Source: Berberis thunbergii
Taxonomy: Eukaryota; Streptophyta; Magnoliopsida; Ranunculales; Berberidaceae
Direction of reading: 5' to 3'
NCBI GenBank assembly: GCA_003290165.1
Contig: QNQO01001155.1
Span: 62,001-126,000, forward strand
Length of the DNA: 64,000 bases
This document shows, piece after piece, positions 21,310-31,862 of the stretch. The position numbers were made by a program, and so were the translations under genes. The notes under the pieces were generated by a model. The model made no database searches and was not told the origin of the DNA. It saw only the letters and a list, made by a program, of their open reading frames with translations. Position 1 is the stretch's first letter. Every line of letters begins with the position of its first letter.

Positions 21310-24139
21310 TGTCACGCCTCGATTTTCGAAGAAAATGAAAATCCTAAAATTCACGTAAGATTATCTGTTTCCCCAAAACTCGAGACGTGAAAAATTTAAT
21401 AACAACAGAAACAAATAGCAGCAACAACTAAAACATAATTAAATTACTGAAACAAATAAAACTCTAACCCGAAGAAACTCTGACGTTGCTAGCCCCACTA
21501 ATGAAACTCCAGTAACGCTGTCCAAAAATCTCTAAACCTGAAATGCTAATCGGCTATTGCCAAAGGAATGTACCCAAGAAGCAAAACCTCACTTGGGTCA
21601 GCAATAAAGCTGGTGTGAGAAATCTTCATCCCAAAATCAATAAATCCTCACATGACAACATCAAAATAAACAAAACAATAAATAACCACACCATCAGGTA
21701 GTTCCTCAATGAGACAAATGTGTTATCATCCTAACTATAGAAATTGACTATGGCAAGTCTTACCTGCAGAAATATGAGTAGACTTGACATCCTGCATGAA
21801 AATGTTAGAAGCAACCAGATAATATTTCTAAGTTATTAGTCCTCACAAATGTGATTTATTTTCAAATAATTATACAATTCATAGTCATATTAGACTATTA
21901 TTGAAATATTAACAAAACACATTTTTTACCTTTAGGAAGACATGTAGTTCTCTTTCAATGGTTGAATGAGCATTTAGTTTCTTCCTTTAAGGTAATCATG
22001 CACATACACAAAAAAAGAAATCTCGCTTCTTTTCCACAATCGCACCATCCTCCTTGTGCCGAACACACCTCACCCAGGTGTGCCTCCCTTGCCTTCGAAA
22101 CCACTCGGAGCGTACATGTTCCAAGTGGGGTGCCACATCAAGGAACATGTCATCTCACCCGAAGTTCGATCCATGGCAAGCATTCTTCCTAAATCTACAC
22201 GTACAACCGAACTCACATGGAACGGTGCACCGATATGCAAGCAAGTCTGCATACCCATAATAATATCACACGTATACAAGCAAGTCTGTATTCAAAAATT
22301 TATTTTCTTTTCACATTTATTTTTTTCTTTGGAGTTGTGGAAAAGAGCATAAAAAAATATATCAACTAAAACTCAAAACTCTTTTATGGTGACACTTTGT
22401 CAACCATAAGTAAATCAACCACAGTATCCACCATTCTTTTGGGGAACAAGTAATATTTGACACATTGCCAATTCACACATCTCATATCTTTGCATCATAT
22501 GAAAAACAATATACATACCAATTCGCATAAAAATACAAATAAAGCTAAAAAAAGTGCGCAGTTAAATTCCAGCCAATATCTATTACTAGAAAATTTTCTT
22601 CTAGACCTAAACTAAATAAGGGTTTAATCATACCTAAAACTGATACAGACAAGACATTATCCCATAAGCTAACACTTCTAACAAGTTGCAGAGAATGACA
22701 GGGGAAACAGATACTGTCTAGAATAAAATGTTGAGCTTACGAGCGCTACCAAAAGGGTAAAACACTGCTTACAATGTCAAGTTGAAGTCCAGATAGCCAT
22801 ATCAAAGTTTTCATAGATATTTCCTACTACATAATCAAATGAGAAAACAACGGTTTTTATATCGTACCCTAGTTGGTTACAAACGATGAAACTATGATGG
22901 GACCTTGGCAACTAGGTATACTCTAGGATGCAACATGGAAAAGCTCATTAGGAGACCACTTCATATGAATTTGTTGGATGAACTATCAAAAGAGAATACA
23001 TGTTAAGGTAGTTCACAACCACCATTATTATATCAGACATCACAACACCATTTCATTGTCCTCAGAGAAATTCTAACAAGCACTCAAGGTACATACAGAA
23101 AACAAAAACATTTCTCAAAATGGGGGATTCAGATTCACTAAACTGACCATGGAGTACTATCACTTCTTATTTTGTACTAATGAAAATCAAACAGGTTACA
23201 TCACAGACGGTGGTGGAATTTAGTTGTTTGATGTTAAGGGGCAAGTCTTAAGTATCTTGAATTTAGTGGAGGCTACTGAAAAATATTTCTTCTTTTTCGT
23301 TGTTCTCACGTAAACTCATGTTGTGGTTTACTAGTTCTTTTTCTTCTGATTCACATTTCGAAACTGTGGGTGATCCCAATAACCCCACAAGGGAAACAGC
23401 AAGTAAGTGACTTGTTTGATCTCTCCATAACAAAACTATCATCTTTGATCATTTTCTCTTTGACCAGAATTGGAACTTTAACCATAGCTAGCAGTAGATC
23501 AACAATGGTGATATTCTAGACCAATTTTAGCAAAACTATTATCAGCAATAACGAAATTTAAGACCAATTTTCACAAAAACTCAAACCTACATAAGAGAAT
23601 CAACAGTTCACTAAACTAATCTTCATTTCTAAGAACAAACAAAGTATAGAATAAACATTCAAACACCCACAAAGATTTTGCTTTGCAGACTGTGGGATGG
23701 GTGATCTACACTCTTAGACCCCAAATACACAGAAAACAGAAGATGGGTTTCTGAAACTCTCAATTCATCCAAAATCAAACCAAACCCACAATCCAAAATC
23801 ATCAAAGACACACAAATACAGGTCATCACACCACCAAACCAATATCAAATCATAACCACACATCCTCACAACAAAACTCACAAACCCCATCATCAAATCC
23901 TCAAAAATCACTAATTCAGTCAAGAAACAATGATTGCAAGATACAAGAAATAAGAAAACTCACTTGATGAAACCACCAATGATTTGCGCAACCAATCAAC
24001 GTCCACACCAATTCACGGCCACACGATGCCACTTCTTCTTCTCAACCACCCCAACAATAGCTCATCATCCCCTCGCCCGTGATTCTCGTTCGTTTGAAAG
24101 ACCGACAGCATCCTCCATCTGAGTTAATTGAGAGCAGAT

Positions 24140-24500
24140 CCAAATTTTTTTTTTTGAACCACAATAGGTTAGGTGAGATGGAAGAAAAAGGAGCTCATCC
24201 AAATCATTTTTCTTGAAGTCTACTTTAACTGACCAATACTCATGTGGCTTGAATTCATATATTTCTCTATAAAATATGATAGCCAAAGCTGTTGATTGGA
24301 CTCGTCCAGCCGATTGGCAAGCAGGTAACTTCCTCCACAAAAGTGGTGAAATGCTGAACCCAATCAACTAATCAAGAGCAAGCCGAACAAGATATGCATG
24401 AACCAAGCTAGCATCAATATCTCTAGGAGTTTGTAGAGCACTTTTGATGGATGACTCAGTTATTTCATGAAATACAACCCTTGCTACAGTAATATCTTTA
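24140..24500 (-). pseudogene. captured fragment of an organellar-type DNA topoisomerase I (type IA)
   Basis: The minus strand reads, continuously, MEMLQQQEAMHKDITVARVV, FHEITESSIKSALQTPRDID, ASLVHAYLVRLALD, a stop, then LIGFSISPLLWRKLPACQSA and GRVQSTALA. It continues to VDFKKNDLDELLFLPSHLTY. This is the conserved type IA topoisomerase segment around SPLLWRKL..SAGRVQS, as in the plant organelle-targeted enzyme that relaxes negative supercoils. Only one stop interrupts about 110 codons, at the position of a conserved tyrosine. The start, the active-site Tyr region and the C-terminus are missing. It lies within the LTR-like insertion, so it is a captured gene fragment. Confidence 0.75.
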
Positions 24501-24594
24501 TGCATGGCTTCCTGCTGTTGCAACATCTCCATTATGTGTTAAGCAATCGCCTCCCCCTTCTCACAACAGAACACACAACAACGTAACAGTTCGA

Positions 24595-24695
24595 GAAATC
24601 CCTCCAGAAATTGAACCTGCCGTAGCATGTATCATTGCTTGCTTTAGCTGCCCCGACTCTTCCATTGCCACCAATTCGACCTCGGTGACCACTGA
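24595..24695 (-). pseudogene. captured 5' end of a mitochondrial thiamine-pyrophosphate carrier gene
   Basis: The minus strand reads MEESGQLKQAMIHATAGSIS then GGISRTVT. This matches the N-terminus and first membrane helix of plant mitochondrial carriers for thiamine pyrophosphate, where SPLDVIKIRFQ should follow. Here the match stops and the sequence changes to LLCSVVRRGRRLLNT. It lies about 90 bp from the topoisomerase fragment and in the same orientation. The upstream region has an A/T-rich leader and TATA-like sequence, so the two fragments could be in one transcript. Confidence 0.6.
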
Positions 24696-25103
24696 AGCGA
24701 AATGGAGGTGAGAGAAAGAAGGGAGCCGCCATTAAGAAGAAGGAAACGAGAAGAATGAGAAAAGAAAAACTTAAGGAAAAAAAAAGGTTTTTTTGTTTAT
24801 ATGGTGGGTGGCTATTCGCCCCCACTAAAATTCTAAAGATAGTCTGCCCTTTAATCTTCACAAAATAAAACCCTAATCATTAGTTTAATAAAAACCCAAA
24901 ACCAAATCCAAATACAATTGAGTAACAACCCATCAACATTAGGGTTTATAAATTTTTGGCTAAATACACACACACACACTTTATCCTATTTAGCCATGGC
25001 AAACAAAAATATTTTTTTCCAAATAATTGAGATTACAATATATGCGCCAATTAATAAATAATAAATTTTTATATTTATTTAATTAGGCGGGTATTACACT
25101 TTG

Positions 25104-26200
25104 GAACCTATAGGTCTGCCACACTTCTTGCGTGCAACAAATTCCTTAGTTGTCTTGTTCGAAGCTTGTCCTTTAGGGACACAACTTAAAGCATTTGCAT
25201 CCATAGCTGGCACATGTGATTTTGTTACTTTTGTTGTATCATTAAATGCATTAGGTAATTGATTTGCAATTGCCCGAATATGTATATTCTTCTTAGCTCA
25301 TAATCATAGTAAGATGTTTTAGGGTCCAGATGATACAAAGTGAAAGTATTCCACGATAATTCACACAATTCTTTTTTTTTATAAGAATGTGTTCTCCCTT
25401 TAACGATGGGAAAATAATCTCATCAAATTGATAGTCTACAAATCTAGCAGTACAAATGACACCAGTTAAAGGTACGAGATAACGAATAATGAAAGGTGAG
25501 TCAAAACGACATAAATGTTTAAGTAACGTTGATGACTCATCTTAGTTCGTGTTGGGATGGTATAAGAACATGTACAACACAACCAAATGTGCGTAAGTGT
25601 GAAATATTTGGTTGAAAACCTGTCACAAGTTATAAAGGTGAATACTGATGGTACAAAGTGGGCCTAATGTGAAGCAATATTGCATGGCCTCAAGCACTAG
25701 TGGGTATTCTAGACTGAACAAGTAAAAGACTAGCAATGCGTTGTAAATGTTTAATGAGAGATTTGGTTAAACCATTTTATGGATATACATGTTGGGATAA
25801 AATATTCAACATCAATTCCAATTGATGAATAAAAATCATCAAATATTTGTGGCGTAAACTTTGCTGCATTATCAAGACAGATAGACTGGATGTGATGGTA
25901 TGGAAATCATGCTCTAAGTTTAATAATTTTTATTGGAAATCTGGTAAAAGAAAGATTACGAATGGAAAGAAAACACACATAAGACTATCTAATGGAAGCA
26001 TCCATTAAAACCATGTAATATCTATAAGGTCCACTAATAGGGTGAATTGATCCACAAATGTGATTATGCAGTAAACATAATAGTGTATTTCATCAGGTAC
26101 TGAACATTGGGGCGCATACCCAGACATGCTATAACCGTCTAGTAAAAGGTCTACTAGCAGGGTGAATTGACCCTCAGAACCCCCTCCGCAGAGGGGCGCA
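25104..26200 (-). pseudogene. Ty1/copia remnant, integrase side
   Basis: The minus strand around 25400-25500 reads SPFIIRYLVPLTGVICTARF then VDYQFDEIIFPS. This corresponds to the copia segment after the integrase core (SPSIIRYLEPLTGD..TARFADCHFDE). Together with 19070-21309 it forms one minus-strand copia element split by the 21310-25098 insertion. Two 82-83-bp-spaced duplicated segments at 26031-26217 mark its junction with element E3. Confidence 0.6.
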
Positions 26201-26209
26201 TACCCAGAC

Positions 26210-26720
26210 ATGCTATACCGTCTCTTTATTCCACCGTTTGTGGACTGTATCATGAATGAAGCTCGTCCAAAGAAGTTCACGTCTCCAAAGCTCGACTTCT
26301 ACGACAAGACCACAGACCCATTTGACCACCTATGCCATCAGCATGTAATGGCACTCAAAGAAGGATTTGAATTAGTGATGTGCAGGACTTTCCCTATCAG
26401 CCTAAAGAAAACAACACTAACATGGTTCCATAGCCTCCCGCCAAAGTCGATCGACTCATTCAAGATGCCGACGAATAAGTTCCCGACGTGTTTTGTCAGA
26501 AGTCAACATCTTCGAAAAGGCCCACACTACATACTATCTCTAAAAAAATCCAATGAAACACTCAGAGAGTATGTTGCGCTTCAACGATGAGTTGACGCTC
26601 ATTGACGGCAGCAGCAATGATACAACCATGACGACTTTTACCACGGGCCTAAAGGAAGGAAAACTTTATGAATGTCTCACCTTGGAACCCCTTTGGATAT
26701 GATGAAACTCCTTAAAAACG
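26210..26720 (+). pseudogene. gag of element E3 (5'-truncated, frameshifted)
   Basis: The open part (26210-26590) reads RPKKFTSPKLDFYDKTTDPF then DHLCHQHVMAL, CRTFPISLKKTTLTWFHSLP and NETLREYVALQR. This matches gag of E4 (MPKNLTPPKFEVYDGTSDP...). After 26590 the frame shifts and continues FNDELTLIDGSSND. The first part of gag and the 5' LTR are absent. Confidence 0.75.
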
Positions 26721-27007
26721 CCCAGAGGTAGATCACCTTAGAAGATTTGAGAACTGTGAAGAGGGGAAAAAAAAGGTGAGAAGAAGCCCTCCGCTCCTAA
26801 GGACAGGAAAGAGGTGTGAGGATGAAAAAATGAGCAAGCGAAAGCGCAATGACAACAGATCAGATATTGACTGGGCCAGGCCAGAGAAAGCATCCAACTT
26901 TGTTGAATCCAGATCCATTACCCCTATCAATTCTAGTCTATCGAACGTCCTGAATTCCATGAAAAACTAGGAAGATCTGAATTGGCCACCAAAACAGCAC
27001 GGAAACC

Positions 27008-27085
27008 CCTCCAAACGTAACAACTGCAAGTACTATTAATACCACAAGGAGGGTGGCCATGACACCAACAACTGTAAGAGTCTAA
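27008..27085 (+). pseudogene. gag zinc knuckle of E3
   Basis: The plus strand encodes NNCKYY, a stop, then YHKEGGHDTNNCKSLRYEIE. This is the Tat-clade knuckle pattern CxxH..GHxTxxCxxLxxEIE, with one stop inside. It links the gag fragment to the protease downstream as parts of one decayed reading frame. Confidence 0.6.
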
Positions 27086-27359
27086 GGTACGAGATCGAAT
27101 ACTAGATCTGTAGGGGCAAGATAAAGGAATTCCTGGGCTTCGAGAAGTGACTAGAACAACCCAGAAACCGGGGGAGTCAATCAAGGAGATCGAGAAGGAG
27201 ACTCTAGGCATAATCTATGTCCTTCATGGAGTCGAACTTGATGAAGACTAGTCAAACAAGTTCTGCAAACAAACTCTACTGGGGATGCGGACACAGCCCG
27301 CAGATGAGGACAAACACATTTACTACTCGAGGGTGTAAAGCCACATTTCCACCTTAACC

Positions 27360-27770
27360 TTTACAAACAAGGACCTCGAAGGAGTTCAAGCACTGCACAA
27401 TGGCACTATTGTCATATCAGTCTTCGTTGCAAGATGGGAGGTAAAGAAAGCCCTGGTAGATACAGGAAGCTCACTCAACGTCCTGTTCTACAATGCGTTC
27501 CACGGTATGGACCTCAAGGAGAAGAACATGTCGTCCTTAGACTACCCGCTGATTGGATTCACCAGAGAAAAATGTTTCCCGTTCGGGAAGATAAGGTTAG
27601 CAGTGGTGGCAGGAGAGCCACGACTAAGAAATGTCATGTTCATGGACTTCATGGTAGTAGACGCGCCGTCTACCTACAACCTTATCTCGGGAAGACCAAG
27701 GCTCCACGAGATGGAAGTAATAGTTTTCATCCTTCACCAATGCATTAAGTGCATTGCTAACCACTCTGAA
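27360..27770 (+). pseudogene. aspartic protease of element E3
   Basis: The reading frame gives KKALVDTGSSLNVLFYNAFH with the catalytic DTGSS motif. MKLDL-type spacing follows, then the C-terminal part VVDAPSTYNLISGRPRLHEM, equivalent to the DCPSPYNAILGRPWL motif of Tat-clade proteases. This enzyme would cleave the Gag-Pol polyprotein. The part from about 27507 is open as a 101-residue ORF. The usual reverse transcriptase does not follow. Confidence 0.75.
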
Positions 27771-27829
27771 GGAACGATATGTGGGCATGAGGCTGCCATT
27801 ATGTTGCGCTAAAGCAAATAGAATGTTTC

Positions 27830-29735
27830 TAGATCCAGCTGGATCTCATCGCGCAATCTGAACTAGATCCATACCCAGTGATTGTGGACGCATCACTCCA
27901 CTCACACGAGATCCCAACAACGATGGCTCATTTCATAAACGAGGGAGGTTCAAACGATACAAGAGCAATCCACTATTCGACCCAGCAGAACATAGAGGTC
28001 AATGCAAACGGGAGTACAACCCCCCCCCCCACCCCCCGACATTCTATCGGTGTAGAAATTAACTCCCACACAAGGTTTACTCTTCAGTAACCTCAGAAAC
28101 ATCGGCGAAGTTTGACAATTTGTTGAAAGTATCAATGATCCAGCAAGGGTCATGTGAATTCACTTCAAAGCCGGATCAAACTTCTCTCCGTTAACATTTA
28201 GTCTGAAATTTTTGTTTATTTTCCTTTCCATAGTCAATGTAGAGTTTTAAATCTTAGAAGCTTATGTGATTTTCAATCATCTAAGAAATAAAAAAGAATT
28301 ACGCAAACAAACTCTATTGATTACTGGAAAGATGTAACAACAGACGCCCTGAGGCGGATACAAAGGACTACATACTGTGAGCATTTGAATCTGATGCACC
28401 ATAAAGTAAAAACTCGCTTAAACAATCCGACTTAGGAAGAGAGCTAAGGTACACAAACTAGGCTCTGCGAACTCTCCGATGAATGTTATTTGCGAGCAAC
28501 AACAGGAAAAACAATTGGCATGAACAAGAACAGGATGAAATAACACATTAAATTCAAGGCCCCCGTGGACACAACCTTCAAATATGGTCTGAGGTGGTAC
28601 AAAATTGCAACCGAGGGCCCCGCAAAACACCAGCCAAAGCTACGGTCAACTCACATGCTCGATTAGGTCGATCCGACGAACTTGAGACAAGTATCAGGTT
28701 GAAATAGATCGAGTGCACCCTCCTGCTGAAGGGATGATAGGGACATCCAGAAGTCAATGGCCCAATCCAGCAAGAACATGTCCAACTCCACCCCATTTCG
28801 AGATCCCAAATTCCAGTGCAAGGCGAGACAATGAGGTTAATCGAGAAGTAATGGAGGCAACCGCTCTGAAGTTGGCTGCTAATGTTATCTATGAGATTAA
28901 GCGCTCCAGACCAGCGATAGGGCACTAGCGCATAAACGAAAGACTCATCCCTTGGGAGGGAGTTCGTACTTCTTTTTTGAAATATGAGAAAAAATACGAG
29001 ATCCCAGTGAACCAATTAGGTGCTCACCCAGAGTAGGTGACCATGCATAACAACAATTGTCATCATGACTCATCGGCGCAAATGTCAGAACATTCGAAGA
29101 CTCCAACGATGGAGATTTCCCTTTAGCCTTTGAAAAACCTAATGCATTTTCTTCAAGTAAGAACATTATAGGAAATACGCTCTACAGAAGATAATGCCTA
29201 CAATGATGAAAAACATCATTATATAGACATAATGGTTCACCAAATGGGCACTTCAGCATTAACTGGTAGCATTGAATACAGTATGGGAAACAAGGAGACG
29301 ACGGTTCCCAAGGAAACTGCACAAGACCACGTTCGTCCAATCAACAAAGTTGCACACAACCCCATTAATTGTGGGGGAGTAACCAATACTCAACCGTCTT
29401 GAGATCTGCATCGTATGTGTGTTACCAAGCGAACCACGTTGTACATGTAGCATATTTCATACAAGAAACCCTAGCTCCCACTTCACGGGCCTATGGGCTC
29501 AACCCACTATTCAAACAATAATCCACCGCATGCCTGACACGAGCGTTAGAAACCCTAGTCATTCTTAACACACAGATCACACTTGCATATCACCAGTTGA
29601 TTCAAGGTATTTTTGCATCTTCATAACTCGTCCGAACAACGCACTCCGTTCACGGATATAGGCTTGCACGCCCGCAGTTGGCGGAGCCCCCACCTAATCA
29701 GGTAAGCTTAGTTAGCTTTGGCTGATGATGACGAT
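27830..29735 (+). other. unassigned internal region of element E3
   Basis: There is no recognisable polymerase or integrase here. A run of C residues lies at 28021-28037. Minus-strand ORFs (29015-28578, 28630-28418) have no known motif. This region replaces what should be RT, RNase H and integrase. Confidence 0.4.
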
Positions 29736-29739
29736 TTTT

Positions 29740-30560
29740 CGTTCATCCCGACACCTAGTCTGCCCAGCGCGGATGTCGATGGTTTAAGAAGTAGGAGTCT
29801 AATTAGCACTTCTAAGCCTGGTGACGACGACTCGTCAAGGATCATTGGTCACTTCGTGGACAACGATCGCCAAATCAAATCAGGTAAGCCTAGCGGGTGA
29901 CGACCGACAATGAGAGCTTCTGATCAAAGCCTAGACTTGTAGCCCCCACTGCGCGGATGTAAATGTTTTGGAAGGTGGGAGCCTAGTTAGTTCAGAATTG
30001 ATTTCGACGGCTTTCCATGGGACTACACTTCTTCTACAGACCATGATCACCAAAAACTCCTATACTTGTAGCCCCCACTGCGCGGGTGTAGATGGTTTCG
30101 AATGTGGGAGCCTAGTCAGCCCCGAACTGATTTTGACGGCTTGCCATGGGACCACTGCTCTTCTACAAACCATGGTCGCCAAAAACTCCCAAATTTGTAG
30201 CTTGATGCGTACGGCTATAGATGATTTGGAAGGTGGGAGCCTAGTTAGTCCCGAACTAATTCTGACGGCTTGTCATGGGACCACTACTCTTCAACAGACC
30301 ATGGTCGCCGAATCCCTTCGTCTCAAACTTGTAGCCTACTATGCGCGGGTGTAGATAGTTTGAAAGGTGGAAGCCTAGTTAGTCCTGAACTGATGTCGAC
30401 GACTCGCCATGGAATCATCGCTCTTCAACAGACCATGGTCGCCGAATCCTCGCTCTCGAACCTATAGTCCACTCTGCTCAGACATATACGGTTCAGATGG
30501 TGGGAGCCTTAGACGACTTGCCACGCGATCACCGCTCTATTTCGAAACAACGGTCGTAGA
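29740..30560 (+). repeat. tandem repeats of about 130 bp in element E3
   Basis: About five to six imperfect units contain TGCGCGGGTGTAGATGGTTT, GGTGGGAGCCTAGTTAGTCC and CATGGGACCACT..CTTC. The best units run 29937-30065, 30066-30195, 30196-30327 and 30328-30458. The unit length changes by a few bases, so the open frames across it (for example 29968-30354) are probably fortuitous. The position between protease and antisense ORF equals that of the 69-bp repeats in E4. Confidence 0.8.
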
Positions 30561-31018
30561 GATAAATCACAGCTCATGCAGCGTCTTCACGCTCACACGG
30601 GCTGACATTTTATTATCAACAAAGGTCGTTCATGCCGACCAATAAATCGTCTCGCCCACGCAAACGAGTGCTACATGGAATGCCAGCCCGAGCTTGCGAA
30701 ACCTGACTCGGGACAAACACTCTAGCTCAAAGACAACGAATGTGTTTGACTATCACAGTTTACTCATGCTAGCAATCGTGACCGACAGTGAGGTAGGCGA
30801 AACAAGCCCCCAATAGCTTACCTTAATAATGGACTACCGTTTGGTAGCATAGCACACTTCAAAACCATCCACAGAACACCTACTATTGGATGTAATTAAG
30901 AAGAAGTGACTCTGAATCACTCGCAACACAAATGGTAAAACTCTCAACAGCAGACAGACCACTCGACTTCTTATTGACTCGACCAACCCATGCCAAAGTA
31001 AAATGACTAATGTTCTAA

Positions 31019-31554
31019 AAAATGGCCTAAGCGGCCGCCTAGGCTCTAGGCATTAGAGAAACGCTCAGATTAATGGCTAGGCGGGATGATAAATCGGGTA
31101 GGCGCCTAGGCGGGTATGGGCGGTCTAGACGGGGTTTGGGCAGTGTAGGCGGGTTGTTTTTTTTTAATAAGGCTGATTGTGTTCTTATTTTATTTTTCTT
31201 TCCCCTTTTTTGAAAAGAAACAATTTAATTGTTTTTTTATTCAGTATATGTCTGAATGTAGCAAATGATGATTACTTAATGAAATTCTCAAATGATCTAC
31301 CGGTACCAATTTTATCAAACGTGACTGAGGTCATTCATTCAATTTAAAGAAAAATAAAAGAGTAAGTTTGGATATTTGTCCACAAATTCAACTTTGTATA
31401 AAATACCCATCATGACCAACTTCAGTCATTTGAGTTTTAATAAATTTTGTTCATGATTGTTAATTTTTCATGTTTATAAATTTTGCATATGTATCTTGGC
31501 AATAAATTGGATGCAATTGATAAGGTATTATGCTTACTTTTGTAAATTATTAAA
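31019..31554. mobile_element. small insertion flanked by 7-bp duplication GTTCTAA
   Basis: GTTCTAA occurs at 31012-31018 and 31555-31561. The insert begins AAAATGGCCTAAGCGGCCGC, with a run of TAGGCG motifs (31040-31155), and ends AT-rich (AATTATTAAA). No inverted termini or coding region was seen. Its class is unknown; an SINE-like or other non-autonomous element is possible. Confidence 0.4.
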
Positions 31555-31862
31555 GTTCTAATACAAGGCAAAATGGAAAGCGCGCAATATGGAAACCGAG
31601 CATAACACGGGTACAGAACATACTCAAGATAAATTTCTTTTCATTAACAGTAGAAGCAAAAAATGTACAAGTTTACAAAGTCTATTCCTCATCAGGAGAG
31701 GGTTCAGAAACAAAAGAGCTAAGCTTAATGGAGGAAGGAGCAGAAGTGGCGTCCGCACGCGCTGCAATCTGAGTGTCGTGATCCGGAACTCTCTTCATTT
31801 GATGACGCAGAAACCACTGATAAGTCATAATACGACATCTTCTTATGTGGATCGAGACCCCA

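Larger units (their letters stand above)
21310..25098 (-). mobile_element. 3.8-kb solo-LTR-like insertion carrying host gene fragments (copy A)
   Basis: The insertion is flanked by a perfect 5-bp duplication CTTTG (21305-21309 and 25099-25103). Its ends are TGTCACGCCTCG on the left and GGCGGGTATTACA on the right, so both strands start TG and end CA. On the minus strand it begins TGTAATACCCGCCTAATTAA. The same start occurs at 35566 (copy B), and a shared internal block (CAGACTTGCTTGTATAC) occurs about 2.8 kb in, at 22283-22298 and 57653-57668. Neither end sequence is repeated inside, so it is a single LTR rather than a two-LTR element. The ends resemble those of large Del/Tekay-type chromovirus LTRs, which is an inference. 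Confidence 0.75.

Noticed and set aside
21962..22352. Overlapping plus and minus ORFs as a gene
   Set aside because: Four overlapping frames are open by chance in a GC-richer patch; no motif is recognised, and the region aligns with the non-coding LTR copy B near 57650-57720.
24532..24861. 109-residue ORF as a host gene
   Set aside because: It is in the wrong frame relative to the carrier fragment for most of its length; the recognisable homology is in the neighbouring frame starting near 24695.
29968..30354. ORF of 128 residues as a repeat protein gene
   Set aside because: It is generated by a DNA tandem repeat of variable unit length; the overlapping ORF 30270-30467 in another frame is equally open, and no family is recognised.
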